Of a stretch of DNA of 64,000 nucleotides, positions 40,453-51,221 are shown one piece after another. The notes under the pieces were generated by a model. The model had not been told where the DNA came from and did no database searches. It was given only the letters and a program-made list of their open reading frames with translations. Positions within the stretch are counted from its first letter, which is position 1. Every line of letters begins with the position of its first letter. The DNA lies in NCBI GenBank assembly GCA_973895155.1, contig OZ316899.1, positions 3,720,001 to 3,784,000 on the forward strand, in the 5' to 3' direction. The position numbers and the translations under genes were made by a program. Source of the stretch: Marsupella aquatica (taxonomy: Eukaryota > Marchantiophyta).

Positions 40453-41518
40453 AGTGGTGGACCGTGCCACCTAGCACCCTCACCAATCCCAACACTCACG
40501 CCTAAGTGCCCTTGGTGCCCGAACGCCTCCACGGAATACCTCGAGCAAGCACCCTAGTGCCCCTTGCACCACCGGCGGCACCTCCCATACAAAGCCGCAC
40601 TTGCTCTCCTACATGACCGCTACTGAATGGTCCTCACTGTCTGCACAAGTGTTGCACCCCTAACCCAGGCCTTAAATCCAGTTTAGCTCCATGGGGCGAC
40701 CTTGACCACCAGTAGGGGTGAGGGTTCGGGCAAGGAGGTGTGTAGTGGCCTGGATTGGCCCTAAGTCGGGCTAAGGCAATATACTTATTGGTATAACACT
40801 CACGCAACTTGTACTAGTCATAGGTATATTTGTTTTCCACCGCTAGAATATTCCCACAGTTAGTGACTCGGACTAACTCCCGGCTTGGGGCTTTCAAGCC
40901 ATCGACGCGACAGAACCTTGTGACATGCAATGGGTGGCAATCCCTACCATTAGTCCGCACCCGGTACGTCCCTGGAAATGGCGCCTTTGCCCAGACAAAG
41001 CATACACACAACATCAGTAACTCGCGGAAACATTAGAGGGAAAAGACTACATTTACTCAACGAAGAATCAGTTTACATAGTTGACTCGACTTCTAAGGGG
41101 GTCAACAGGCCCAACGGCAGTCAATGCCCAGTCTCTACGAGGCCCCGCCCCACACTTGCCCAGCAAGCTTGACTCTGGCTCTCACTCCTTGGTGCGCTCT
41201 GACCCTGCTCAGGCCGGGACTCCCCGTGCCTCGCCTTTTCTTATGCTGAGATAACTAAGCCTTCTCCCCCTCCCACAGCGGAAAGGGAAGCCTAAATACT
41301 ACGGTTGCGGAAAGGAACCGGAAGATACTACCTTCCGGGGTAATGCCTACTGACTACCTACCCTCTGACTAGCCGACCGCACTCCTTTGACCGGTTGACC
41401 GTCGACGACAAGGGCGCTGACCGGAATGGCAGCAGCTAAGTCTACTAACCAAAATCTAGTCTGTTGATGGACTCTATCCTACGTTGGCTAATCCTAACTG
41501 ATCCGGTCCTAATTCTTC

Positions 41519-42000
41519 CTACTGTGCCGCTAATCGGCGCCTATTGACAGCTATTTTGTCATTACGCCTAACCAAAAGATGCCGCTGACTGAACCGCCTT
41601 GCGCGGCGCCTGCTTCCACCCTTCGCTAACCACCTCTTACGTGCGAGCTGTGGTCGGACCAGGGTTTGTCCACCTGTCGAGGCGAGACCTCGAGCCGCCT
41701 TGATCAGAGGTGGGCCCAGGTCTTCCCCGCTGGAGGACGAGCAGGGTAATGCGGTCCTGCAAGGCCTTGTTGTCCCGCACAGCCTCCTCCGCCTCGTTTG
41801 CAGCTTCATCAACCTCTGTCTGGAGCCGTGCTACCTCCAGGTTGAGCTGGTCGATGGAGTCACGATGGGTCTGGTCTTGCATCAGCAATTTATCCCGTTC
41901 GGCAGAGAGACTAGCCACCTACTGAGCTGCTTGTAGGAATTGGTTGTTGAGGTCGGTCAGGCTGGTAACCCGAGCTAAGGATTCTGGGCGCAACTGAAGC
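41519..42000 (-). pseudogene. LTR-encoded accessory protein of E, C-terminal coiled coil
   Basis: 41918-41637 reads MASLSAERDKLLMQDQTHRDSIDQ, LEVARLQTEVDEAANEAEEAV and DNKALQDRI, a heptad-type coiled coil. The frame continues upstream across a stop at about 41920 to the F insertion at 42005, where LTSLTDLNNQFLQ-type sequence joins KKLDDTV of 42878. The region 40650-41500 has no recognisable gene. Confidence 0.6.
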
Positions 42001-42004
42001 ACGG

Positions 42005-42873
42005 TGTCACGTGGACTTTAAGTTAGGGGCTCCTCGGGCAAACTACACGCTTCTGGCCGCGATCAGGATAGGTGACAAGCACTTTTCGGAGCGAACTCTC
42101 ACTCCTTTATATTTTTTACTTTTCTCACAAAGTTTACAATAGGTGCCCTCGAGTAAGCTTGCCCGCAAGAGTCTGGTAGCTGGCCCTACGGCAGGCCGCT
42201 ACCTCTAACTTATCGGGTAGAACTCCTCGAGTGACTAACTACTCGAAATCTGACGGAAAAACTATCCTCCTTAGTTCACAAAACCAAAACTCGACTAGCT
42301 ACTCCACTAGTCTAAAACAGCTCGCACGGAACTCGGGCCTGGACCAACGAGGCTCCAGACTCGAGAAAACTCCCCGCCTGGATCAACGAGACTCCAGACT
42401 CGAGAAACTTCCCGCCTGGATCAACAAGACTCCAGACTCGAGAGACTCCCCGCCTGGATCAACGAGACTCCAGACTCGAGAAACTTCCCGCCTGGATCAA
42501 AAACTCGCTCAGAACTCCAAAACCGACGCACAACAGCCAAGTCCCACAGAACGGAGCGAAACTCAAAGAACATAATTCAACCGACCTGAATAGACAACCG
42601 GCCACCTCAATGAGCCGAGGCTCAAGTCTAAGTAGCATCAGAAACCCAACCATCCAGCCTGAGCCAGCTGCCATCAGCGAGGCTCATCCAAACTCCAAGC
42701 CTGGTGACTCACCCAAACACCAAACCTGGTGACGACAAGTCACCCAATCACCAAACCTCAATCCATCCAACCAAGCAGCCCCTTCAAGTCAGCATGCATG
42801 CAACCCAACTGGGAAGCCTCGTCCATCATCCCCTATAAAAGCCATTCGTGAGCCGAAATCATTTGGCACGACA
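42005..42873 (+). mobile_element. F element, copy 2 (869 bp)
   Basis: It starts TGTCACGTGG, ends GGCACGACA and is flanked by ACGG (42001-42004, 42874-42877). It interrupts the E accessory frame in opposite orientation. It matches F copy 1 over its length, including the TATA box at 42832 and the tandem array at 42350-42510. The open frame 42231-42575 is a translation of that array and not a gene. Confidence 0.82.
42350..42510. repeat. Tandem repeat inside F copy 2
   Basis: Four to five head-to-tail units of about 37 bp on the core GACTCCAGACTCGAGAAACT and CCCGCCTGGATCAAC. The Arg/Gln/Leu repeats of the translated frame reflect this. Confidence 0.8.
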
Positions 42874-42877
42874 ACGG

Positions 42878-43466
42878 TGTCGTCCAGCTTCTTGAGATCC
42901 GCTTGCGCCCTGCTCAACTCCTGGGTTAGTCCGTCCCGCTGTTCAACGGTGCGGACTAACTCCTCACGGCGGGTAGTGGCCTCCTCCTCGAGGTGTTCTA
43001 CCAGCATTTGGAGGCGCCCGATCTCATTCCCCTTCGCCATGAGTTCTTCTTCCAAGCGGCTTACAATCCGTGGTTGGTGCTCTAACATGAAGAAGGCTGG
43101 TTGAAAGTACGTCGAGACTTGTTGTCCAATGTACATCGCTAGCTCCCCTGACAGAGTCTGACTAAACTTCTGGACCAGGTCGTAGGCCATGGTCCCCGGG
43201 GCTACTTGGTAGTCCTCCATCCTCTCGGGTACCGGTGGTTCCTCCTCTGTAGTCTGCACTGGGGAAGGAAAGGTTTCTTCAGGTGGTGGCTGTACTGCGG
43301 GTAGCGGAGGCTCGACGGAAGGGGGCGGCGGAATTTCAGCAAGAGGTGGTGACGGAGTACTAGTTGGGGCCTCCGGCTCGGGGTTTGGCTGAGGCACGAT
43401 AGTCCGCTCACTCGGGGATGCCTCCCTTGGAGCGGGGGTGACATTAGTCGGGGTTGAGGTGGCCAT
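42878..43466 (-). pseudogene. LTR-encoded accessory protein of E, proline-rich and coiled-coil part
   Basis: The frame starts MATSTPTNVTPAPREAS, runs through a Pro-rich stretch (PPPSVEPPLPAVQPPPEE), then AYDLVQKFSQTLSGELAMYIGQQV and a coiled coil (VSRLEEELMAKGNEIGRLQML, EEEATTRREELVRTVEQRDGL). F2 cuts it at DDTV. Residues translated beyond that point (43466-42789 in all) come from F2. Confidence 0.65.
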
Positions 43467-43562
43467 ATTCTTTCCTCTGGCCTCCCGCTATGCCTTGTAC
43501 CAGGCGAGGATGATGGCGATATGACTTCCCAAGTAAGTCTTCCCCCCAATAGCCATACCTCC

Positions 43563-44012
43563 CTAAGCCCGCTTAAGCTCCCCCGAGAACCTTCGGTAAA
43601 AGAATTGGGCCCAGTTCCGCCGTTTGTACTGTTCCACCTGCACAATCATGGAGAGGGAGATCTCGGATCGTGGCTCAATCATGTGTAGGGTAGTCCGTAT
43701 GAAGTTAAGCCGCTCCATGCAGATTAAGTTGGTGCACAACCCCTGCTTGTATCCGTTGTCCGTCTTACCTTTGGGTTTGAAGTGCCAAGGTGTATACTCC
43801 TTATCCCGAATTCGGAGTTCAACCGGTATCGGCCCGGTTGGCAGGCAGAAGATCTGTGCCATCCGATGCTCCGTAAGTGATAAGGTCTGTCTTGAAACCT
43901 TGGTGGTCGATGCGTCGGTGTCAAAATTGGAGATGAACTCACAAATCTCCTTGGGCCCGGCCGTGCACGGTCTCCATAGCAAGTGAGCAAACTGCTCCAA
44001 CTGATGCTCCAT
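43563..44012 (-). pseudogene. LTR-encoded accessory protein of E, conserved central block
   Basis: The 149-codon piece has ICEFISNFDTDASTTKVSRQTLSLTEHRMAQIFCLPTG, GYKQGLCTNLICMERLNFIRTTLHM and RNWAQFFYRRF. It aligns by eye with the D copy (TEFISNFDKARQQTRAHRRVMSLNEARLKVIFGLPKG at 58880-59010; RPRKWASFFVKKFHEEM at 59217-59270). More loosely, it aligns with the A/B block (TPRVIAEAFGLPMGNKTK...GFFRNTC...RDYNGYLL). This is the strongest sign that A, B, D and E encode one protein family. Confidence 0.72.
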
Positions 44013-44048
44013 GAGGTAGTCCGCATGGTCAAGTTTCTTGATTGCGAT

Positions 44049-44792
44049 TCAGACTACCTCGGGGACGCGTATTACCTGTAATAAGTTAGACTTTGGATTA
44101 TCCAGGGGAAGTCGGGCCTGGTTGGCCGGGGGGTTAGCCGGGGCAGGTGCAGGAGCGGCGTTGGTTCGCATTGTCGATTTGGGGGCCGACATCGTCCTTG
44201 CCCGCTTATGAGAACGCTGCTCAAGATGCGGACTAACTCGCTCGGAACCCGAAGAACACTTGGTGTTGTTCATGGGATGGACTTGGGACTGATTTGGGGA
44301 TACGCCGGTGGTCACCGGTTGAGGGGCTGGTGGGGTCGGTGTAGCCATATCCCAGTTGAAGGCGTTGGAGATTTCCCCAAGGAACGTAAGATTACGCGTC
44401 GCTTCCTGTTGTCTACTAATGTCTTCTTGGCACTTTTTGGCTGCGATCTGCTGGTCTAGGTACCCCGGGATCTTGTCGAACTCCGCTTGAGTAAGCCATT
44501 GGCTGCCCTTCAGCCTAAAGAACATCGCGGGGACTTTGAGAATCGCCTCTGCTACCAATCTAAGCCCTTCCTCGCTGAGATATAGCTCGGTGATGTAGTC
44601 TCGCAGCTTGTTGTAGCTAGAATCCCTGGTGATAGCTGTCTTCTCGCAGTTAACCTGCGCTACCTTGGCCACCAACTTTGCGTATCTTCTTTCATAAGCA
44701 GCTTTCTTGGGACAAGAGTACCAGTAAGTCTTGGAGAACTTAGCACCTACCTCACCAAACAAGGTCCAGAATCCCAAGGCTGTAAGGGTCAT
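44049..44792 (-). pseudogene. LTR-encoded accessory protein of E, N-terminal part
   Basis: The 247-codon piece starts near the block LTALGFWTLFGEVGAKFSKTY, then YNKLRDYITELYLSEEGLRLVAEAI, and LTQAEFDKIPGYLDQQIAAKKCQ, followed by a low-complexity Pro/Ala/Ser linker. It matches the D copy (57905-58190) by WFWLQFLSIGNHLAKSL and its PKYVGFQEALIWLW. It also recalls the FWGCLLE and ELDDLL blocks of the A/B proteins. The interval 44793-45342 holds the front of the LTR; no other gene is seen. Confidence 0.65.
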
Positions 44793-45342
44793 ACTAACCT
44801 TTGTAGTCTGGTTCGTCGAGTCCGTGTTCCTGCTGTTTGGTCCGCTTACTGGTGGAGGCCTTCCTCGCCCTGACTAAATCTTGCCACAACCCGCTCTTAT
44901 CCCTCAATGATCTCCTCGTAAAGGTCAGTTTGATTCGAGCAAGAAGGCAAGAGAATGGCAGCGTCCGCAAATTTTGAAAGGTAGAAATGAGCAAATGGCC
45001 CGCAACGCCATCGACTCCGCTCTTATGGAGGTGCTAGGGTGAGCTTCGGGCGTGAGTGGGCAAGGTCGTTCCGGTCGTTGATGATGAGTAGAAGTTGGCG
45101 TCTCGGTCCAAGCATGATTCTTCTAACAGATTTTACTCCGCCGCCGCCACCGTACCACGGTCGAGCGTAATAACCCTCTGTTTTAATTCATAATCATCCG
45201 ATCAACTAACCTACTCCTAACCTATTCATAATGGCAAAGACGGCTATTCGTGCTATTCAACGCTACGGCTACGGTCCTAATGACCGTATAAGACCTAATC
45301 TATGACCTGCGTTCGGTTAAGTGACACGTTACCCGTGTCACA

Positions 45343-45615
45343 ACAAGCAACCAAGCACCTTGGTAAGTAACCCTTCAGGATCCAGAACTCGCCAAGTCTA
45401 GCACCCCAACTCAAGCTCAATAGACGTTGGTAAATAGGTCAGCGATAGGTCCTCCCGATGCCATAAGTCGGAATCAGAACCCACGCTCACTGTCTGTCCA
45501 GAATAGCTCCTTCCTTGGGCACGGCCCAGGTTCCCCCTCGTACCTATCCATCACCAACTGACCGGCCTGACCTTAGGACATGCTCATGGCCCAATTAGCG
45601 TAGCTTGTCCTAAAG
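45343..45615 (-). repeat. C1 3' LTR, remainder after E
   Basis: This continues the C LTR from 40453-40649 (GCAACCAAGCACCTTGGTAAGTAACCC) and ends at ...GCGTAGCTTGTCCTAAAG, where the B element begins. The front half of the LTR is missing. Confidence 0.75.
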
Positions 45616-45970
45616 TGTGGTGCGTTTTCCAAGACCTCTAACCCCAATAACTACCCTCAGTCGATCATAAACCACTTGTTTATGTCCGTCCTCTTGCCCT
45701 TTGGCAGCTATTTGGTTTGGAAACGCAATCCTCTCCTTTGATCCACACTTACCGGACCGATTCTTTCATTGGGCTTGTGAATTGTGCACAACTGAGACAC
45801 CTAATTCCTCTTTAACTTCTTCAGGTATATTTGTATTCCGCCCCCTGAATGTACCCCTAGGGCTTAATTTCTTAAGCCGGCTGAAGGTCTTTTTCAGACT
45901 GACTCAACCCACACTTCACCGACTAAACACTCTCAATCCTCACTTTTCTCTCAGAGTTTGATTGGGCAGT
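45616..45970 (-). repeat. B1 3' LTR end fragment
   Basis: It matches 50695-51050 and 37700-38051. On the plus strand it starts TGTGGTGCGTTTTCC. It is fused at 45970/45971 to the RT gene. Confidence 0.82.
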
Positions 45971-47270
45971 TTAAACCCTTCTACCAGTTTTTGCTTCAAC
46001 TGTATCATAACCGTAACTCGTTCAGGTGTTGGTTTGAAGTCTGACCCTGTTTTGAGCATGTTGGTTAATGGCAGCGCTAGTTTGGCAAAATCTTGGATAA
46101 ATCTTTGATAGTAACCAATACAACCCAAGAAAAATCTGATATCTTTTATATTCTTGGGTTGCATGATATCCAACCAAACTGCCAATTTTCCTTTATCAAT
46201 TTCAATACCCTTCTTGGATACCTTGTGACCAAGCAAGACCCCTAAGTTACTCCAAAAAAACATTTATCTGGATGTAGCTTCAATCCCACCTGTCTGCATC
46301 TTTCAAAGGTTCTTCGTAAGTACTTGGCATGTTTGGACGCCTTCCCAAACACAACAAAATCATCAATGAATATCTCCAGGAATTTCCTTAGGTAGTCGTG
46401 AAATATGTTAACCATCAACCTTTGGAACATAGCTGGCGCATTACACAATCCAAAAGGCATCCGGTTAAACACATAAATTCCCCACTCCGTAATAAAAGCG
46501 GTTTTGATCTGGTCCTCTTGCCTGATTCTGATTTGATTATATCCAGAGTAGCCATCCATGAAAGAATACAACTCATGGCTAGCTACAGTGTCTAGCACCA
46601 TATCAGTAAAAGGTAACGGAAAATGATCCTTCAAAGTGGCATCATTTAACTTTCTGTAATCCTGGCACACCCTTATCTTTGGCTTGCCATCCGGTCCTGC
46701 CTTCTTGGGTACAATGACAATAGGAGACACCCAGTCCGAATGGAGAACTGGTGTAACAAAGCCGGCTTCTACCAACTTGTCGATCTCGGCCTTTACCAAC
46801 AATGAGTACTTTGGGTTCATCCTCCTCATTGGTTGCCGAAATGATTTGGCTCCCAACATAAGGTCAATTTGATGCTCCCCCAATTTTGGGTCCACTCCTT
46901 GTAAATCCAGGTGACTCCAAGCAAAAACATCCTGGTATTCCAGAAGTAACTCACTGATCTCTTTTTTGATTTCAGGAGAAAGATCCCTACCCAGATTTAC
47001 CTCCCGACCCTCTCCCAACTTGAGCTTCCTGTATTGCTTTGATTGAATCATGTTGATTTGCTTCTTTAGAGTTGGATCTAGGTCTGCTTCCAACCTGTCC
47101 AACCTCATTCCTCCATATACTGGAATTTCGGGCTCCGTGGTTGCTTCCATCACCTCCGCTGTTGACTCCCCTCGGGAAGAAGTAACTTCTTCAATGATGG
47201 TGTTGATCTCCACTGGAGTAGATCCAATCGGCCTCGGCTTGCCTTTTAGCTTTATCATTTTCAATCTCAT
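45971..47270 (-). pseudogene. Reverse transcriptase of B1, truncated
   Basis: 47270-46242 (342 codons) and 46263-45971 in a second frame. Motifs: IPVYGGMRLDRLEADLDP, FAWSHLDLQGVDPKLGEHQ, WVSPIVIVPKK, FMDGYSGYNQIRI, FNRMPFGLCNAPAMF and the active-site block FIDDFVVFG. The catalytic Asp pair is intact. It keeps a CGG codon where element A has TGA. The frame changes near 46250, and the protein is cut at LKQKLVEG by the LTR junction, so RNase H is missing. Confidence 0.88.
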
Positions 47271-47331
47271 TTTTTAGTAGCCGGCCGACACCTTAGTTCG
47301 CTCGGAACAATTGAGTCCAAACTCACTTTAT

Positions 47332-49113
47332 TTATTGTGACAGCAGGTACCCCTTCTTGAATTGACTGCAACGCCTCCTGATTCGTCTGCGTAGCTGCTT
47401 GGTCTGCCGAGTGAGTCTTTGTAAGCGGAGTGACCTTTTCATCAACCAGCGTTGCCAACTCCGGCCACTGTGCCATAGCGCTTGATGAAAATCCACTATC
47501 ATGGCATTGGGATCCTTTGATAGAACAAGTTCCTCCACTTGAACCTGTGATTCGGTTTCTTTATCCATGATAATTGATTCCAAAAAGGCTGCCTCAATTG
47601 CGAAGCAATTGTTAGCCGGGACTTCCTGTAATTCTGAATCGCCTTCCTCTATGATAGGTTCCATCTGACTCTTCCTTGCTAACATTAGTGGAATTGAAAT
47701 GGGCTCCTCCTCAATTTCCGGAATGATTGGCCGCATGGAATCTGTGTCTCCCATCCAAAGTCCGCTGGGAGGTGTGTTAGGTCCAAACACACTCGCTTCT
47801 GATACCCCTGATAAGCATTCTAGCCAACACACATCATCAGCAGATTCTAACCCAGTATCATAACCGTCTGCTTCACGAATCAACCTGGCTGCTTCATCCT
47901 CTACCTCCCATGACATGGTAATAGGTGGAGTTCCAAATGTAAATTTTTTTGTGCCCCAATTTTCCACAACTTTTGCAAGGTACGACCAGGGTCGTCCTAT
48001 CAACACCCAAAATGAGGTAGGGTTCACCGGCTTCATCACAATGTAATTGATGCTGAATGCGATACCACCAATCTCCGTGCGTATTCCTTTAAGGATGCCA
48101 GTGGGAACTACCTAATAGCCATTCGCCATATTCAACACCCTTCCTGTCAATTCTGGTTTGAATCCCCAAGCCATCGCTGTTGAATCAATGAGTATGCATA
48201 CCCCAGACCCTCCATCAATTGGTACATGCATAACCTTTTCTTTATTGATGATGACTGGTAAGCAAGGGGCTCCCCTATCCTCCTGAATCATCATGACATC
48301 CGTACGAGTGGCTACTCTAGGAAGCCTTGGCTTCCCAGCAATGGCTTTTTTTAACTGCTTCCAAAAATACGGGCTATTCTTTAATAATTGACCCACAGTA
48401 GCCGTGATGCGTGATTCCAACACATCCTTTGCCAAGTTGTATGGCACCAGCTCTTTCCCTGTGTCATCCTCTTGGGGTAATTTAATTGCTCTAAGAGGAT
48501 TCTCCTGAGTTGGTAATGATTCTGGTTCCTTTGGTTCTAGAGGTGTGCTTGGTGAAGTCAGTGGTGACACACTTCTGTCCTCCACTATTTTCATTGAAGC
48601 GGAAACAATTTCCTCCTTCATTCGCTTGCCAGCTCTCTTAATATCCTTCTGGAGTGCAACCTCATTCTCGTCCTTTTCCAGCTCTACCAACTGCTCCTTC
48701 ACACTAGCCGTGACTGCCGGAAAAAATAAACTGGGATGCGTTTGATCAAAATCACTATCCTGGGAAGGACTGGGATCACCAGGTACGACTTGCGGGTCCT
48801 CATTGACAGGGGCCTTGCCGTTAGAACCCAAAGACGTGGAATCAGACGCATCTTCCTTCCATGGCTTCTGGTTCTTGATAATTCCCTCCCACCTTTGCTT
48901 CCTTCTGGTGGATCTAATGGACACACGGTAACAATTGGCATCAGTCTCTTCTTCGGAATAAGTGGACAGGGCGTCTGCTTCATCGTCACAAGGTGCAAAT
49001 TCCCCTCGTGCTTCTTCACGCCATCCTAAGTCAATATGATTTACCTGGGCTCCTCCTGGCATTGTTCCTGCCTGCAATACCTTTGGTGCGGGTTTGACAG
49101 GTACAGCAGCCAT
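47332..49113 (-). pseudogene. Protease and linker of B1
   Basis: Pieces 49113-48112 (333 codons) and 48039-47332 (235 codons). The first has the acidic linker STRSTRRKQRW and the retropepsin-like core HVPIDGGSGVCILIDST. The second has TSFWVLIGRPWSYLAKV. A stop near 48112 (CTAATAG context) separates them. The DGG triplet is the same as in element A. It lies between the zinc knuckles and RT, as expected. Confidence 0.72.
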
Positions 49114-49140
49114 CCCGGCTAACCAAATAGCGGCATTGGG

Positions 49141-49476
49141 TCAGTATATGCCCTTCTCCTTTACAACCCATACAAAGCTTGACTGGCTGACCATTGGCCT
49201 GCTTCCTTGCATTGGTGCACTCCCGGGAGAAGTACCTGGTTGACCGCAGTTGTAGCATGCTGCAAATCTCTGAACATTTGGTTGTGGAGGGGTAGTTGGA
49301 TTTTGAATGATGCGGGGATACATCTCCCCTGCATTGGTTCTCAATGCTCCCCACAAAGAAGTGGGTCGGTTAGCCAAATCTTGGGCTCCGACCTCACTAA
49401 TGCCGAACACACTATCTGCGGCATCTCCAAGTATGTACTCCACCTCCAACTCTCCTATCGTTCCCTCGGTTATCAA
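49141..49476 (-). pseudogene. Zinc-knuckle region of B1 gag
   Basis: The frame reads FAACYNCGQPG then breaks; the other frame (49354-49031) continues YFSRECTNARKQ and LCMGCKGEGHI. The CCHC knuckle is split by a frame break at about 49235. It matches 6200-6330 of element A. Confidence 0.7.
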
Positions 49477-49632
49477 TCAAACATGCTTAGTACCACGCTT
49501 TGGACAAACATCCTTGTGATGTCCGGTGGTATAACAGTGAGCGCACCATAATGAGGTGTCATTGGCTGGCTCCTTCTTCACCGGCTTTGCGTTGGCTAAT
49601 AATGCCTTCAACTGCTCCGTGATAGCTGTCAA

Positions 49633-50634
49633 CTAATCCGGAGATGCCTTCTTGGGATCCAACTTGGTTTTCACCTTTTCTGCAACCCTTTTTTTTGTGA
49701 TTTTCTTTTTCTTACTCCTATCACCATCCTCCAAGCTGGAAGATGTTTCACTCTTATTGGTATCACTCTCAGAGTTACTACTCTCCTTGGCTTTCTTGGA
49801 TCGCTTCTTCTTGGCCTTTTTCTTGCCGCATTTCTCCTTTGAAGATGAATCCTCAGACTTATAGTGTTTTTTCCTGCTCGTGATATCTGCATTGATGTAG
49901 AGCTGAATATCACGAATCACCTCCGCCAAAGACTCTGGATTCCCCTTCCAAATCGCGAAACTCATCTTCTGAGGTAGAGCATTAACCAACCACTGCAACT
50001 GCATTTCGTCTGATGCATTGGTCTTGGTTTGTCGCACCAATTTGTGGAATCGTTGCAAGAATTTCCGGAAAGACTTGTTCTCCTTGAATTGAAGCCGTCC
50101 TAGCTTCAACATTGCCAATTCAGACGTCCCAATGGGACGGAATTCCTTGACAAACAACTGCTTGAAGGTGACCCATTCATTTTTCTCCCTTGGTTCCAAA
50201 TTGGAGTACCATGGTCGAGCCTCACCCTTAAACAACCCGGGTAAGATCTGCATCTTGATAGCGGACTCTCCATTAGCAGTTGCAGTCCCATCAAACTCCT
50301 CAAGCCAGTCATCCGGATCCTCCTCATGCTTACCATGAAATGCTTTGTAATGGATTCGTGATCTCTGACTGAGCTGTGGTGCTGCTCGCCCACCAAATTG
50401 TGGATCCAACTCACCCATCTCTTGCACTGGTGAACTGGGTTGGGTACTGGGCGCGTTACTACTCAACAGATCCCCTCCCTCGTTCTCTAGTTCCACTCCA
50501 AATGCACTTTGTGAACTGCCATTGCCGATTGCAGTCTTCACCCTCTTGGTCTCCCTCCACCTTGCGATTTGCTGCAACCGCGCTTCTTCCCTCAGTGTTG
50601 CTCGCTCTTCTCGTGGTGTGAATTCGTTCATCAC
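49633..50634 (-). CDS. Gag core of B1, intact reading frame
   Basis: An uninterrupted 333-codon frame from ATG 50634, 60 bases inside the primer-binding site. It has a basic N-terminal end (EEARLQQIARWRETKRVK) and the gag domain: HYKAFHGKHEEDPDDWLEEF, ILPGLFKGEARPWYSNL, TFKQLFVKEFRPIG and RFHKLVRQTKTNA. A Lys/Ser-rich tail (KKKAKKKRSKKAKESSNSES) follows. It is the least damaged gene of the A/B group here. It ends at a TAG at 49633, upstream of the knuckle region. Confidence 0.85.
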   Translation of the reverse strand: MMNEFTPREERATLREEARLQQIARWRETKRVKTAIGNGSSQSAFGVELENEGGDLLSSNAPSTQPSSPVQEMGELDPQFGGRAAPQLSQRSRIHYKAFHGKHEEDPDDWLEEFDGTATANGESAIKMQILPGLFKGEARPWYSNLEPREKNEWVTFKQLFVKEFRPIGTSELAMLKLGRLQFKENKSFRKFLQRFHKLVRQTKTNASDEMQLQWLVNALPQKMSFAIWKGNPESLAEVIRDIQLYINADITSRKKHYKSEDSSSKEKCGKKKAKKKRSKKAKESSNSESDTNKSETSSSLEDGDRSKKKKITKKRVAEKVKTKLDPKKASPD

Positions 50635-50671
50635 CTAACACTGCACAACAAACAATTCACAAGTAAGAATG

Positions 50672-50694
50672 CCCCCTCCATCTAGCGCCAAAAA
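50672..50694 (-). other. Primer-binding site region of B1
   Basis: TTTTTGGCGCTAGATGG then AGGGGGC, identical to 7702-7724 of element A. Confidence 0.68.
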
Positions 50695-51221
50695 TGTGGT
50701 GCGTTTTCCAAGACCTCTAACCCCAATAACTACCCTCAGTCGATCATAAACCACTTGTTTATGTCCGTCCTCTTGCCTTTTGGCAGCTATTCGGTTTGGA
50801 AACGCGATCCTCTCCTTCGATCCACACTTACCGGACCAATTCTTTCACTGGGCTTGTGAATTGTGCATAACTGAGACACCTAATTCCTCTTTAACTTCTT
50901 CAGGTATATTTGTATTCCGCCCCCGGAATGTACCCCTACGGCTTAATTTCTTAAGCCGGTTGAAGGTCTTTTTTAGACTCACTCTACCCACACTTCACCG
51001 ACTAAACACTCTCAATCCTCACTTTTCTCTCAGAGTTTGATTGGGCAGTCTCCAATCAAGACAATGCAATTGTATTTTGCTCAATAGTTCACCCTATCTA
51101 ACTTAAATCGATCAAGCAACAGATATCATAACACTCAACTTCTTGGATGACAAGAATCTGCGAACTATGCAACGAGGCCAACTCAATTCAAACAATTGCT
51201 CAGAAATCCAAGGGAACTGGT
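50695..51221 (-). repeat. B1 5' LTR fragment
   Basis: It ends ...GGAAAACGCACCACA at 50695 on the minus strand, next to the primer-binding site. Homology to the B-type LTR at 37540-38051 stops at 51221, where C1 RNase H sequence begins. The copy starts TGACCAG here, which by chance or by origin reads like an LTR start. The longer copy at 33.7-38.05 kb argues that most of the LTR is missing. Confidence 0.75.

Larger units (their letters stand above)
40650..45342 (-). mobile_element. E: giant LTR inserted in the C1 3' LTR
   Basis: E is flanked by ACAAG on both sides (40645-40649 and 45343-45347). The uninterrupted C LTR at 53707 reads GCACAAGCAACC once. The ends on the plus strand are TGTTGCACCCC...GTGTCACA, so TG...CA. 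Without the nested F copy it is about 3.82 kb. It carries only the accessory-protein reading frame, on the minus strand, and no gag or pol. It is best read as a solo LTR of a giant-LTR family. Confidence 0.83.
45616..51221 (-). mobile_element. B1: rearranged gypsy element of the A/B group
   Basis: From 51221 leftward come a 5' LTR fragment, the primer-binding site, gag, zinc knuckle, protease and RT. At 45971 RT is joined directly to the last 355 bp of the LTR (45970-45616). The second half of RT, RNase H, integrase and most of the 3' LTR are absent. The right border lies inside the C1 RNase H gene and the left border inside the C1 3' LTR, so a deletion also removed C1 sequence. PBS and gag are near those of element A. 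Confidence 0.78.

Noticed and set aside
42231-42575. A frame with regular Arg/Gln/Leu/Ser repeats
   Set aside because: It is a translation of the F-element tandem array.
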